Of a DNA stretch of 39,926 nucleotides, positions 24,133 through 31,631 are shown piece after piece (position 1 is the stretch's first letter; each line of letters opens with the position of its first letter). The position numbers and the translations under genes were made by a program. This DNA is from Fusibacter sp. 3D3 (GTDB lineage: Bacteria; Bacillota; Clostridia; Peptostreptococcales; Acidaminobacteraceae), in assembly GCF_001748365.1 (NCBI RefSeq), contig NZ_BDHH01000018.1, forward strand, positions 5-39,930, written 5' to 3'. The notes under the pieces are model-generated. The model was not told where the DNA came from and did not search any database. It worked only from the letters and a program-made list of their open reading frames with translations.

Positions 24133-25011
24133 CTACAGCTCACTGCAATCCATAAGAATATAATCAATAAACTTCTTTATGGCTGGCTTCTCAAGGAGTT
24201 GTTTTCTGTATAGTAGTACTGTTGGTTGAATAATCGGAACACCACTTTGCCATACAAGAGGATAAAAAGACAAATTTTTCCGATTTCTAACATGAATTTT
24301 AGGAAGAAATGTCCAGCCCAAACCTTGAGATATCATTTCCATGCATGCCTCAATTGAATTGACACCCATAATTTTCGGTTTTGGCATCACGCCAAATTTT
24401 TCTGTCCACCATTCAAAAAATAACTTGTCAGACTCAGTTATTACAGAAGATTGGTCCTGTATCCACGGCTCAGAAAGAAGCGTTTCAAAGCATACTGGTT
24501 TTGAAGTGATAATGCCCTTGGGCTCTTCAAAAATTATATGTCTGCCTTCATTCCATTCCATATTGCCCCTTTTGATGATTAAATCAACCACACCTGTTCT
24601 TAGCATTTCAGGTAATTCTAATGTACTCGAACCTGTATGAAGTTCCACTTCAACCTCAGGAAAATGTTCAGTAAATTCTTTAAGAATATGAGCAAGCCTA
24701 AATTTGGCATACACTGTGCTTACGCCAATTCTCACCTTTCCATAAAGGACATCATCAAGGTTTTGTACTGATTTCTTAACCAGTTCAAGTTGTTCAAGCA
24801 TCTCCTTTGCATACTTTAGCAAGTACTCCCCCTGTGGTGTGAAAGTTACACCGCTTGAATATCTATTGAGCAATGCCACATTAAATTCCTTTTCTAACTT
24901 ATTGAGTCGGTATGTTAGAGCTGGTTGCGAAATATATAACCTTTGTGCTGTTTTGGTCAGACTTTTTTCCTCGTCTATTAGTTTTAAAACTTCCCAATCT
25001 CTTGAATCCAT
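24133..25011 (-). CDS. LysR-family transcriptional regulator
   Basis: 292 residues, normal size. The N-terminal winged helix reads KLIDEEKSLTKTAQRLYISQ, then PALTYRLNKLEKEF (about 9-43). The C-terminal two-lobed effector domain begins near residue 90 (VRIGVSTVYAKFRL). It is divergent from the citDEF-like operon and in the same direction as yfcC and the amidohydrolase, so it may control either or both, probably with an organic-acid effector. Confidence 0.88.
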   Translation of the reverse strand: MDSRDWEVLKLIDEEKSLTKTAQRLYISQPALTYRLNKLEKEFNVALLNRYSSGVTFTPQGEYLLKYAKEMLEQLELVKKSVQNLDDVLYGKVRIGVSTVYAKFRLAHILKEFTEHFPEVEVELHTGSSTLELPEMLRTGVVDLIIKRGNMEWNEGRHIIFEEPKGIITSKPVCFETLLSEPWIQDQSSVITESDKLFFEWWTEKFGVMPKPKIMGVNSIEACMEMISQGLGWTFLPKIHVRNRKNLSFYPLVWQSGVPIIQPTVLLYRKQLLEKPAIKKFIDYILMDCSEL

Positions 25012-25076
25012 TTCCGACCTCCGGCAATAAAATTTGTTTATACCCCTAAAGAAATTTTCTGTATTTCTATTTTGTT

Positions 25077-25087
25077 GTATATTATAC
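25077..25087. promoter_or_regulatory. GTATA-T-TATAC dyad in the lysR-citD intergenic space
   Basis: A perfect 11-bp dyad, 43 bp before citD. The T-N11-A-like, AT-rich interrupted symmetry fits a LysR binding site, and the sequence overlaps possible -10 elements of both directions. Assignment is tentative. Confidence 0.4.
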
Positions 25088-25130
25088 TACACTTTTATTA
25101 AATTACAAATGCATAATAAAGGGGACCATT

Positions 25131-25382
25131 ATGGAAAAAAATTGTGCCACAGGAGATTGTATCATCCAATTTAAACTTAAAGATTTGGGAGGCATCAAAC
25201 TAAAAATCATGAGTTCATCATATGCGCTTTTTAAAGATACCATCACGCAAACTGTTGAATCTTTCTGTGAAATATCAAGGATTGAACATGCTGAAATCGA
25301 ACTAATTGACGGCGGTTGCTTAGATTTTGTGATCCGCGCAAGACTAAAGACTGCTTTGCGCAGAGAAAGGAATTCATTATGA
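25131..25382 (+). CDS. citD: Citrate-lyase-type acyl carrier protein (gamma subunit)
   Basis: 83 residues against about 95 in typical CitD. The C-terminal IELIDGGCLDFVIRARLKTA matches DKGALDCVIRARL, and SSSYALFKDTITQTVESF matches the QFGDQI helix. In CitD the prosthetic group sits on the Ser of LESGD. Here the aligned residues are C-A-T-G-D, so Thr7 replaces that Ser. AAAGGGG precedes the ATG. The stop overlaps citE in ATGA. It is the carrier for citrate, citramalate or a similar lyase. Confidence 0.83.
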   Translation: MEKNCATGDCIIQFKLKDLGGIKLKIMSSSYALFKDTITQTVESFCEISRIEHAEIELIDGGCLDFVIRARLKTALRRERNSL

Positions 25383-26251
25383 GACGTAGTATGTTATTTT
25401 GCCCTGCCAACAATCCTAAGCTATACTCGACGGCACCACTTCTAAAACCAGATTGCATCATATTCGATTTAGAAGATTCAGTTGCTATAGAAGAAAAAGA
25501 CAGTGCTCGAGATTTGTTAGTTGAAGCTGTAAAATTCTATAATTACCCTGCAAATGAGGCTGTACCTGAAATTTTTGTGCGTATCAATGCACTTCATACG
25601 CCATATGCTTCACTCGATGTTGAAGCAGTTGTATCCTCTGGTCTAAGCAAAATTAGACTCCCCATGTGCGAGTCAGAAGAATCTATATTAGCTCTGGATA
25701 ACCTGATTAGTGAATTAGAAGACAAATACAAAATCCCAAGTGGTTCAATAAAAATTCAAGCTGCTATTGAAACCCCAAAAGGTGTCTTAAACGCTGAATC
25801 CATTGCCAAAGCCTCTGAAAGGGTTATTTCACTCTCTTTTGGTGCTGAGGATTACACCAATTGTCTTGGCATACACCGTCTCTCTGAGATGCCAATTTTG
25901 GATTATGCCAGAGCTCACATTGCCTTAGTCTGTCAAGCCTACGGATTAGATGCAATAGATACCGTCTGGTCAGATATTGCGGATACTGAAGGTTTCATCA
26001 AAGAGTCTAATAAAGTCCTTAATATGGGGTTTTCCGGTAAATCATGTGTGCATCCCTCTCAATTAGAGCCACTCCATAAGGTCTTCACACCTTCATCACA
26101 TGAAATAGAAAAAGCTCTTCATCTCATTGAACAATTTAATCGAAACAATGAAGACCATTCTGGGGTGGCTTTAATTGACGGTAAAATGGTGGATAAACCC
26201 ATCATTGAGCGCCATAAAAATATTAAAAAGGAGTTAACACATGAAAACTAA
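25379..26251 (+). CDS. citE: CitE-like lyase beta subunit
   Basis: 290 residues from the ATG that overlaps the citD stop, with AAAGGA 7-8 nt upstream. HpcH/HpaI-aldolase-fold features are RSMLFCPANNPK (the R-S-x-L-x-x-P start), CIIFDLEDSVAIEEKDSAR, ETPKGVLNAE, LSFGAEDYT and GFSGKSCVHPSQLE. The subunit cleaves the acyl-thioester to acetyl- or related acyl-carrier and oxaloacetate, or pyruvate in citramalate lyase. Overlaps citF by 11 nt. Confidence 0.88.
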   Translation: MRRSMLFCPANNPKLYSTAPLLKPDCIIFDLEDSVAIEEKDSARDLLVEAVKFYNYPANEAVPEIFVRINALHTPYASLDVEAVVSSGLSKIRLPMCESEESILALDNLISELEDKYKIPSGSIKIQAAIETPKGVLNAESIAKASERVISLSFGAEDYTNCLGIHRLSEMPILDYARAHIALVCQAYGLDAIDTVWSDIADTEGFIKESNKVLNMGFSGKSCVHPSQLEPLHKVFTPSSHEIEKALHLIEQFNRNNEDHSGVALIDGKMVDKPIIERHKNIKKELTHEN

Positions 26252-27647
26252 AGACAAGGTTTATCCATCAATAGAGTCCCTTCTTAATGCATTGCCCTTA
26301 GTAGATGGGTTAACGCTATCTTTTCACCATCATCTGCGATCTGGGGAAGGGATTATTTTGCCTATTCTAGCTCAATTCAAACAACGTGGTATAAAAAAAC
26401 TAACCTTAGATGTCTCCTCATTAACATCTGCACACGAAGGCTTAATACCCTATATCATAGATGAAACGGTAACAGAAATTCATACAAGTGGTATGAGGGG
26501 ACGATTGGCTGAAGCCATCTCAAAAAATGGTATCCTCCAAAAGCCAGTAATCTTTCGAACTCATGGAGGTCGTGCACGTGCAATAGAAAGTGGTCAGGTA
26601 AAAATAGACATTGCATTTATTGCTGCTTCATGCTGTGATGAATATGGTAATATGAATGGACAAGTCGGCCCATCTGCATTTGGATCAATGGGATACCCTA
26701 TAGTTGATGCCAAGCATGCTCGTATAGTTGTTGCAGTCACAGACAATCTTGTTAATTATCCTGCTTATCCGATCAGCATACCTCAAACACTAGTAGATTA
26801 CGTTACACTTGTACCATCAATTGGAGATGTTATAAAAATGGATACCCGAATTTCAAAAAATCCAATTGAACATTTAATCGCTAAAAAAACTACTGAAGTT
26901 TTGATTGCTTCAGGATATGTAAAAGATGGTTTTTCATTTCAAGCTGGAAGCGGAGGTATTTCATTATCTGTCATAAGTTATCTTAAATCATTTTTAATTG
27001 AAAACAACATAAGAGGTTCATTTGCTTCAGGTGGCATAACGAAGTATATGGTTGAAATGCTTGAAGCAGGTGCTTTCAATGCTCTACTTGACACACAAAC
27101 CTTCGATATGGTCGCCGCTAAATCTATGATCAAGAATGCTAACCACATTGAAATGTCAGCATCCATGTATGCCAATCCGAATAATAAAGGTTGTGTTTCA
27201 GAAAAATTAGACATTATGATTTTGTCAGCAACTGAAATTGATGTCAATTTCAATGTAAATGTACTGACCTCCTCACTTGGCATTATTATGGGGGCTCAAG
27301 GCGGTCACCCAGATACTGCTGAAGATGCAAGGCTCAAAATTGTCGTGACAACACTTATGAGAAAAAGAATTCCAATCGTCATAGATAAGGTGACAACTAT
27401 CGTTACTAAAGGTGAATTTATTGATATCCTTGTCACCGAATATGGTATTGCTATCCATCCGAAGAGACAGGACCTTATTTCGAAATTAAATATGGCTGGA
27501 ATACCACATGTACCGATTGAAACACTTAAAACACTTGCCGATCAGCTATCTGGACCAAGAACAAAGATAACCTTTGGAGATCAAGTAGTTGGAATTGTTG
27601 AAGACCGTCATGGTAACACGATAGATTCAATTTACAATGTTATCTAG
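26241..27647 (+). CDS. citF: CitF-like lyase alpha subunit (acyl-ACP transferase)
   Basis: 468 residues, somewhat shorter than typical CitF (about 510). Conserved blocks are RTHGGRARAIESGQVKIDIA, VAVTDNLVNYPAYPISIPQT, DGFSFQAGSGGISLSV and GGHPDTAEDARL. The subunit exchanges the substrate acid for acetate on the CitD carrier. Together citDEF form a complete core complex. CitC ligase, CitX and CitG, needed to activate it, are not in the window. Citramalate lyase is an equal possibility in an amino-acid fermenter. Confidence 0.85.
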   Translation: MKTKDKVYPSIESLLNALPLVDGLTLSFHHHLRSGEGIILPILAQFKQRGIKKLTLDVSSLTSAHEGLIPYIIDETVTEIHTSGMRGRLAEAISKNGILQKPVIFRTHGGRARAIESGQVKIDIAFIAASCCDEYGNMNGQVGPSAFGSMGYPIVDAKHARIVVAVTDNLVNYPAYPISIPQTLVDYVTLVPSIGDVIKMDTRISKNPIEHLIAKKTTEVLIASGYVKDGFSFQAGSGGISLSVISYLKSFLIENNIRGSFASGGITKYMVEMLEAGAFNALLDTQTFDMVAAKSMIKNANHIEMSASMYANPNNKGCVSEKLDIMILSATEIDVNFNVNVLTSSLGIIMGAQGGHPDTAEDARLKIVVTTLMRKRIPIVIDKVTTIVTKGEFIDILVTEYGIAIHPKRQDLISKLNMAGIPHVPIETLKTLADQLSGPRTKITFGDQVVGIVEDRHGNTIDSIYNVI

Positions 27648-27686
27648 TAAACGGTAAACCATAAGTACCTTTACAAAAAAACTGCC

Positions 27687-27959
27687 TTATTGGGGCAGCT
27701 CTGTTTCATTCGTTTTTTTACACTCAAGTGGTAACTCATCGCTCCAAGGTAGAAGCCCATCTAAAAAGGATAGATTTTTATCATCCATGTGTTTTGGGAT
27801 TTCTTCCAATAAATACTTGAAGTATGCGTAAGGCTTTAAATTGTTAGCTTTGGCTGTTTCAGCTATGCTGTAGATAACCGCACTTGCTTTGGCTCCATCA
27901 ATGGTATCTATGAGCACCCAGTTTTTCTTGCCAATACAGAATCCTCTTATTGCTGATTC
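27687..27959 (-). pseudogene. IS66 transposase C-terminal fragment (minus)
   Basis: ESAIRGFCIGKKNWVLIDT, then DGAKASAVIYSIAETAKANN and FLDGLLPWSDELP match the IS66 transposase end (AIRPFVIGRKNW, GAKASA-YSLIETAK, LPWN). No start or catalytic core is present, and it ends with a normal stop. Its broken edge is at the palindrome 27949-28002. Confidence 0.8.
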
Positions 27960-28002
27960 GTGGTTTTATCTTCATATTAGGATAAAACCACGAATCAGCA
28001 AT
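27949..28002. repeat. 22-bp perfect palindrome joining two IS66 fragments
   Basis: Positions 27949-27970 and 27981-28002 are exact reverse complements around a 10-nt spacer (TTCATATTAG). The outer part of each arm (TGCTGATTCG) is coding sequence of the IS66 fragment on its side. This points to a foldback or inverted-duplication junction. Confidence 0.85.
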
Positions 28003-28243
28003 CAGACCATTCACGATTGGAAGAAAAGGTTGGCTCTTTTGTGACACACCAGCTGGAGCTGAGTCAAGCGCAATCGTCTATAGCATCGTTGAAATGGCAA
28101 AAGCACATGGACTAAATATCTATAAATACCTAAATTTCTTATTATCACAAAGACCTTCAATCTCGATGAATGACAGTGAACTTGAACTCTTATCACCTTG
28201 GAATGAAGTTGTTAAAGCGAGTTATAGTATCGAAGTGAAGTAA
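27992..28243 (+). pseudogene. IS66 transposase C-terminal fragment (plus)
   Basis: From the palindrome the frame reads IRPFTIGRKGWLFCDTPAGA, SSAIVYSIVEMAKAHGLN and LSPWNEVVKASYSIEVK to a TAA at 28241-28243. It is a different IS66 member from the minus fragment and lacks a start codon. The sequence is close to consensus, so the loss is recent. Confidence 0.85.
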
Positions 28244-28254
28244 ACGTCTCCACC

Positions 28255-28276
28255 AAATCCAACTTCTGTTGGATTT
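28255..28276 (+). terminator. Terminator after the IS66 fragment
   Basis: AAATCCAAC/GTTGGATTT (9 bp, 4-nt loop), followed by AATTTTAC, 11 bp past the transposase stop. Confidence 0.65.
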
Positions 28277-28765
28277 AATTTTACATACGCCCGATTATTT
28301 AGCGCTTACCATTTTTTTCATTATGAGCACCTCACAACTTGATTATAAGTTATATTGGTTCGATTTATTATGCATATTGAACCTATATATCTTTCATTTT
28401 TTATTTACTTTCGTGCTTATATCGCGCTTCTTATAAGCGAAAAAGTAAACACTGTTTAGTTATTATTAATACCCGTTCTAATAAAAAAAGTCATAGAACA
28501 TCAACATGATAAAACAGTTGATGTCTATGAGTCAAATCATCTTGTGTCCTATCTGAATCCATTTTTTATGATAATAGAAACAACACAGAATAATATGCAC
28601 CACTAGATGTAATAAATAAACACTTCAAAACATCTAAAATAATTTCTGACTCACTCCCACTCGATTGAGGGGCCTTGACTCTAACTCGTTTTTGATACTT
28701 TTTCAATGTTTCTAGTGTGCTTTTTATCTCTATTATCGCTTGTTTTATTCCCTATTTTGCGGCTG
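28277..28765. other. Gene-free stretch with a minus-strand terminator
   Basis: No credible gene is seen in either strand. TCATAGAACATCAAC (28491-28505) and GTTGATGTCTATGA (28517-28530) form a stem with one bulge, and seven T follow on the minus strand (28483-28489). It would end a transcript that starts at the promoter at 29173-29201 and crosses repeat copy 2. Confidence 0.55.
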
Positions 28766-29180
28766 GAAGTCAAAAGGCAGTCAGGAATCAAAAGATGTAT
28801 CTAGCTCTAAACCTACATCACTTAACCGGCTTAAGACCTCGTATTACAAAATAAAGATTTCAACAATAAAATACTGTCAAAATCTTTTCTCAAATCAGAC
28901 TGCTTTTTTTCGAGCTTATGGCTCTTTCAGATACCTGTACAGTCGCAGATTAAGTACCTATCCTAGGCCTTTCTGATATTACCTAGTGTCAAACGGCGAT
29001 AGCATGAAAATTTTAAAAACCTTCATGTCTATAATCTTAGTATACTGGGGTTATTTAAAATTATCAAGTGTGATTAAAGCTCTTTGAATTGTAAATCACC
29101 GTTTAGAAGGTATTCAAATCCCACTGTTAAAACCATCCACTTATATGGCAGGATCTCTCCCTCGACATTCATATTATAAA
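28766..29180. repeat. Dispersed ~420-bp repeat, copy 2
   Basis: Collinear with 15425-15845. Similarity begins at GAAGTCAAAAGGCAGTCAGG and ends past the 39-nt RNA unit, near AACATTC. The longest near-exact block runs from CCTCGTATTACAAAATAAAG to the CAAACGGCGATA region. Substitutions fall at random codon positions, so the conserved element is DNA or RNA rather than protein. Confidence 0.85.
29122..29160 (-). ncRNA. Antitoxin-like 39-nt RNA unit in copy 2
   Basis: Minus strand: GGAGAGATCCTGCCATATAA onward, the same unit as at 15784-15822 and nearly that at 17210-17248. It stands directly behind a good promoter (29173-29201), so an RNA starting with this unit is probably made, divergent from the PemK-like gene at 29272. 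Confidence 0.65.
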
Positions 29181-29201
29181 CTCATATTAACAAAATGTAA
29201 A
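29173..29201 (-). promoter_or_regulatory. Sigma-A promoter of the copy-2 RNA unit
   Basis: TTTACA (29196-29201) and TATAAT (29173-29178) are exactly 17 bp apart on the minus strand. The predicted start near 29166 places the GGAGAG unit at the 5' end of the transcript, as in the type III array. Confidence 0.75.
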
Positions 29202-29271
29202 TATAAGTAGAAAACAGCCGTTTAAAATGTTAAACTGTTCCTATTACGATTTACATGCAGGAGGTTAGCTT

Positions 29272-29958
29272 TTGAAAAATTTTCATACGAAAGCGGAGTT
29301 AGCTGAAAATCTATCGTCAACACTTGAAGACTTAAAAGATACAATCTTGAACAAACTCACTTTTAAACAAGCAAAACTATTAACATTTTGGCTAAATGAT
29401 TGGAATAAAAAATATCTTATTTACGAATCATCCTTTGACCCCAAAACGTTAATTAAATATTCTAAAGGCAATATAGTAAAACTTCATTTTGGATACAACA
29501 TTGGTTCTGAACAAGGCGGGTTACATTATGCAGTCGTCTTAGATAAGGCCAATTCAAAATCTTCTAAAACATTAACGGTTGTTCCTTTAAGATCACTTAA
29601 GGAATCAGAAGCAATTGATGACATCGATGAGCGTTTTGAGCTCTTTCTAGGCGAAGCATTATTTATTGATAAATTAGAATACGTTGAAATGAAAATAGCA
29701 GAAATTGAAGAAAGTATCCGATTAATAACACCAGAAGATCCCGAATACACAAAACTTATAAACTTGAGAGATAAATTTAATAAAGAGTCCACAAACTTAA
29801 GAAAAGGATCTGTGGCAATCTTCTCTCAGATTAGAACAGTAAGTAAACAACGTATTTCAGAACCAATAAAATCATATCATTCTTTAGCCAAATACAAACT
29901 TGATGAAAAAACTATTAACGCACTAGATGAATGTATAAAAAAAAGTTACCTTTTATAA
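29272..29958 (+). CDS. PemK/MazF-like toxin with a helical insertion, no antitoxin gene
   Basis: 228 residues, TTG start behind AGGAGGT. The PemK core is split. The first half (63-108) shows YSKGNIVKLHFGYNIGSEQG and TLTVVPLRS. The second half (178-195) shows RKGSVAIFSQIRTVSKQRI. About 70 residues of predicted coiled coil lie between them. A 60-residue helical N-terminus precedes. It differs in detail from the toxin at 16126-16866 but has the same long layout. No PemI/MazE gene is next to it. A strong small-RNA gene follows on the same strand, as for the first toxin. Confidence 0.72.
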   Translation: MKNFHTKAELAENLSSTLEDLKDTILNKLTFKQAKLLTFWLNDWNKKYLIYESSFDPKTLIKYSKGNIVKLHFGYNIGSEQGGLHYAVVLDKANSKSSKTLTVVPLRSLKESEAIDDIDERFELFLGEALFIDKLEYVEMKIAEIEESIRLITPEDPEYTKLINLRDKFNKESTNLRKGSVAIFSQIRTVSKQRISEPIKSYHSLAKYKLDEKTINALDECIKKSYLL

Positions 29959-30010
29959 CCAAAAAAAGTTACCTTTTATAACCAGAAAAAAAAAGTTACC
30001 TTTTATAACC
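29938..30010 (+). repeat. Three copies of a 23-bp direct repeat at the toxin 3' end
   Basis: AAAAAAAGTTACCTTTTATA plus ACC occurs at 29938-29960, 29961-29983 and 29988-30010. The first copy holds the last codons and stop of the PemK-like gene. Each copy contains GTTA...TAAC dyad symmetry. It may be a slipped duplication or a repeated operator ahead of the RNA promoters. Confidence 0.9.
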
Positions 30011-30013
30011 CGA

Positions 30014-30082
30014 TTGACAACCAGCACTATCTGTGTTAACATATTTTAGTGCGTTGACACAATGCAAACAAAAGAGTATACT
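30014..30082 (+). promoter_or_regulatory. Tandem sigma-A promoters of small RNA D
   Basis: The main promoter is TTGACA (30054-30059), 17 bp, TATACT (30077-30082). A second one upstream is TTGACA (30014-30019), 17 bp, TAACAT (30037-30042). Both point at the RNA gene. Confidence 0.8.
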
Positions 30083-30088
30083 TAAAGT

Positions 30089-30182
30089 AAGTTAAAACAA
30101 TGTCGCTTTTGCGACCGTCCATATGGACATCAAAAATACAATAGTTTAGAAGGACACAGCAATGTGTCCTTCTACTTTTTTT
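30089..30182 (+). ncRNA. Small structured RNA D downstream of the second PemK-like gene
   Basis: About 94 nt from the promoter to a terminator. Hairpins are GTCGC-TTTT-GCGAC (30102-30115), GTCC-ATAT-GGAC (30117-30128) and a 9-bp terminator GAAGGACAC/GTGTCCTTC (30149-30172) followed by TACTTTTTTT. No Shine-Dalgarno or plausible peptide is seen. Position (on the toxin strand, just downstream, own promoter, own terminator) mirrors RNA B after the first PemK-like gene. Confidence 0.75.
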
Positions 30183-30280
30183 GGATAGGATGATACACTA
30201 AAAAAAGGACCAAATCAAAGAACATCAACACGATGCATCTTCAATTTGGCCCTTTTCTTAAAGTACATTTCTAAATTTCT
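30183..30280. repeat. Inverted repeat copied from module 1
   Basis: AGGACCAAATCAAA and ATTTGGCCCTTTTCTT occur here as at 17355-17413, with similar spacing and loop. It marks the left end of the mobC/int block in module 2. Confidence 0.65.
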
Positions 30281-30489
30281 TCATTCTTTGAGCTCCACGC
30301 TCTCCTTCATCACCACTGCATACATTTCTTGAAACATAATCTGATTCTTCTTAATAAGCTCCACAACTTCCTCCGCATGATCTAACTGCAGTGCATTTTG
30401 AAGTTCTCTCATGATATTCCTTATTTCCAGAGCAAGCTTATCTGAGAAACCTCTTCCACCGTGTAATATATCTTTTTAACTTCGCTCAT
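30281..30489 (-). pseudogene. Deleted mobC-int-xis block: xis start joined to the mobC end
   Basis: From 30489 the minus strand starts ATGAGCGAAGTTAAAAAG with GGAGAG upstream and reads SEVKKIYYTVEEVSQ like the xis product of module 1. Near 30445 it jumps out of frame to the mobC-like 3' half (LALEIRNIMRELQNALQLD, KKNQIMFQEMY, ESVELKE) with its stop at 30281-30283. All of int, most of xis and half of mobC are gone, about 1.5 kb. Module 2 therefore cannot supply its own integrase. Confidence 0.85.
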
Positions 30490-30680
30490 ATAAATCTCTC
30501 CTTATCAAGTATCAAACCCAATCATTGAATTTTTATCTGTCTAAGAAATAGCGCTATTGATTAATTCATACTAACGCTCAGATAAAATCCAATCAACGTT
30601 TCGTTTATTTTTTTTTGAATAAAAAAACCTCCTAAAACCAAATGGTCAAGAAGGTATATAAAAATCTATTCAATATATTT
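30490..30680. other. Former xis upstream region and terminator of module 2
   Basis: From 30575 it matches 19024-19122, including AACCTCCTAAAACCAAATGG, the same terminator as at 19086-19120. The 92 bp between CGCTCA at 30483 and CGCTCA at 30575 have no counterpart in module 1. Confidence 0.7.
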
Positions 30681-31631
30681 CTAAGCATTGCACCTAACGA
30701 GTGCTTTCTGAATCTCTAGCATTACTTTTTTAACACCGTCAAAATCCGGCAGGTCACCATAAACAAACTCTGCACCAAACCGCTCTCTGTAAGCAATTTC
30801 GATTCTTGAGTCATTTAAAATAGAAAACAGTGGAGCTGTTTGCCATAGGTGCTCTATAGGATACATGTCTTTAAATCTTGATTCTGCTTCAGCCTCTTTT
30901 ACAATAGCCACCATCTCAGATAAAGCATAATTATCTTCATAGAACTCGATAACTAAATGATAAGTCATATATAGATCATACAAATGTCTCGTTTTCGTCT
31001 GTATTTCTTTCAAATCCACCTCATAAGACATCCGTATTAATGATGCTAATTTTTCAACAACTGTTCTTTCAATCGTTAGAACATTAAGTTCAAACTTTCC
31101 AAGTTCAAATTCATCAATTACATCTTGCATATTATTCTGATTCAAATACAGCTCGATAAATGTACCTACTTCTCTTTTTTCAAAAGGATGTGGATGCATA
31201 AAACTCGTAAGTTCAAACCTAATATTGGGGTGAAGTTCCCTCAGATCCCCGGCAAACATAGATTTGTACGTGAACTGAGTATATCGATAGTCTCCCGATT
31301 TTCTTTCATTCTCAAATTCACTAGGACTAAGTTCAAAACTCATAATTTCTTCAACATTCTGTATGGTTTTTTTGATTTGTGATCCAGACATGCCATTTGC
31401 AAGGAGCGCAATATCAATATCCTCAGAAAATCTATGCAAATCTTCATAACATTTGGTAAGTGAAGTGCCTCCTTTAAAAACAACTTTTTCTATATACTCT
31501 GATTTTGATAAATGATACAGAGCATGAGTAATCCAGTAGTCTTTTTCGACAATTGTTGGATCTAATCCTAGATATTCTGAAACGATACGGATTAGGTCCG
31601 AAAAATCATCCGTGTTTTTGTGTAGTAGCAT
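30681..31631 (-). CDS. AbiEii/AbiGii-family nucleotidyltransferase toxin (module 2)
   Basis: 316 residues from the ATG preceded by GGGGGAACGG; the frame is open to 31709 but within the upstream gene. The nucleotidyltransferase motif is KGGTSLTKCYEDLHRFSEDI, then DIAL, with KGG at 53-55 and Asp71/Asp73. It is a distinct branch from the toxin at 13809-14705. The gene overlaps the end of the DUF6088-type antitoxin gene by 26 nt. Confidence 0.85.
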   Translation of the reverse strand: MLLHKNTDDFSDLIRIVSEYLGLDPTIVEKDYWITHALYHLSKSEYIEKVVFKGGTSLTKCYEDLHRFSEDIDIALLANGMSGSQIKKTIQNVEEIMSFELSPSEFENERKSGDYRYTQFTYKSMFAGDLRELHPNIRFELTSFMHPHPFEKREVGTFIELYLNQNNMQDVIDEFELGKFELNVLTIERTVVEKLASLIRMSYEVDLKEIQTKTRHLYDLYMTYHLVIEFYEDNYALSEMVAIVKEAEAESRFKDMYPIEHLWQTAPLFSILNDSRIEIAYRERFGAEFVYGDLPDFDGVKKVMLEIQKALVRCNA

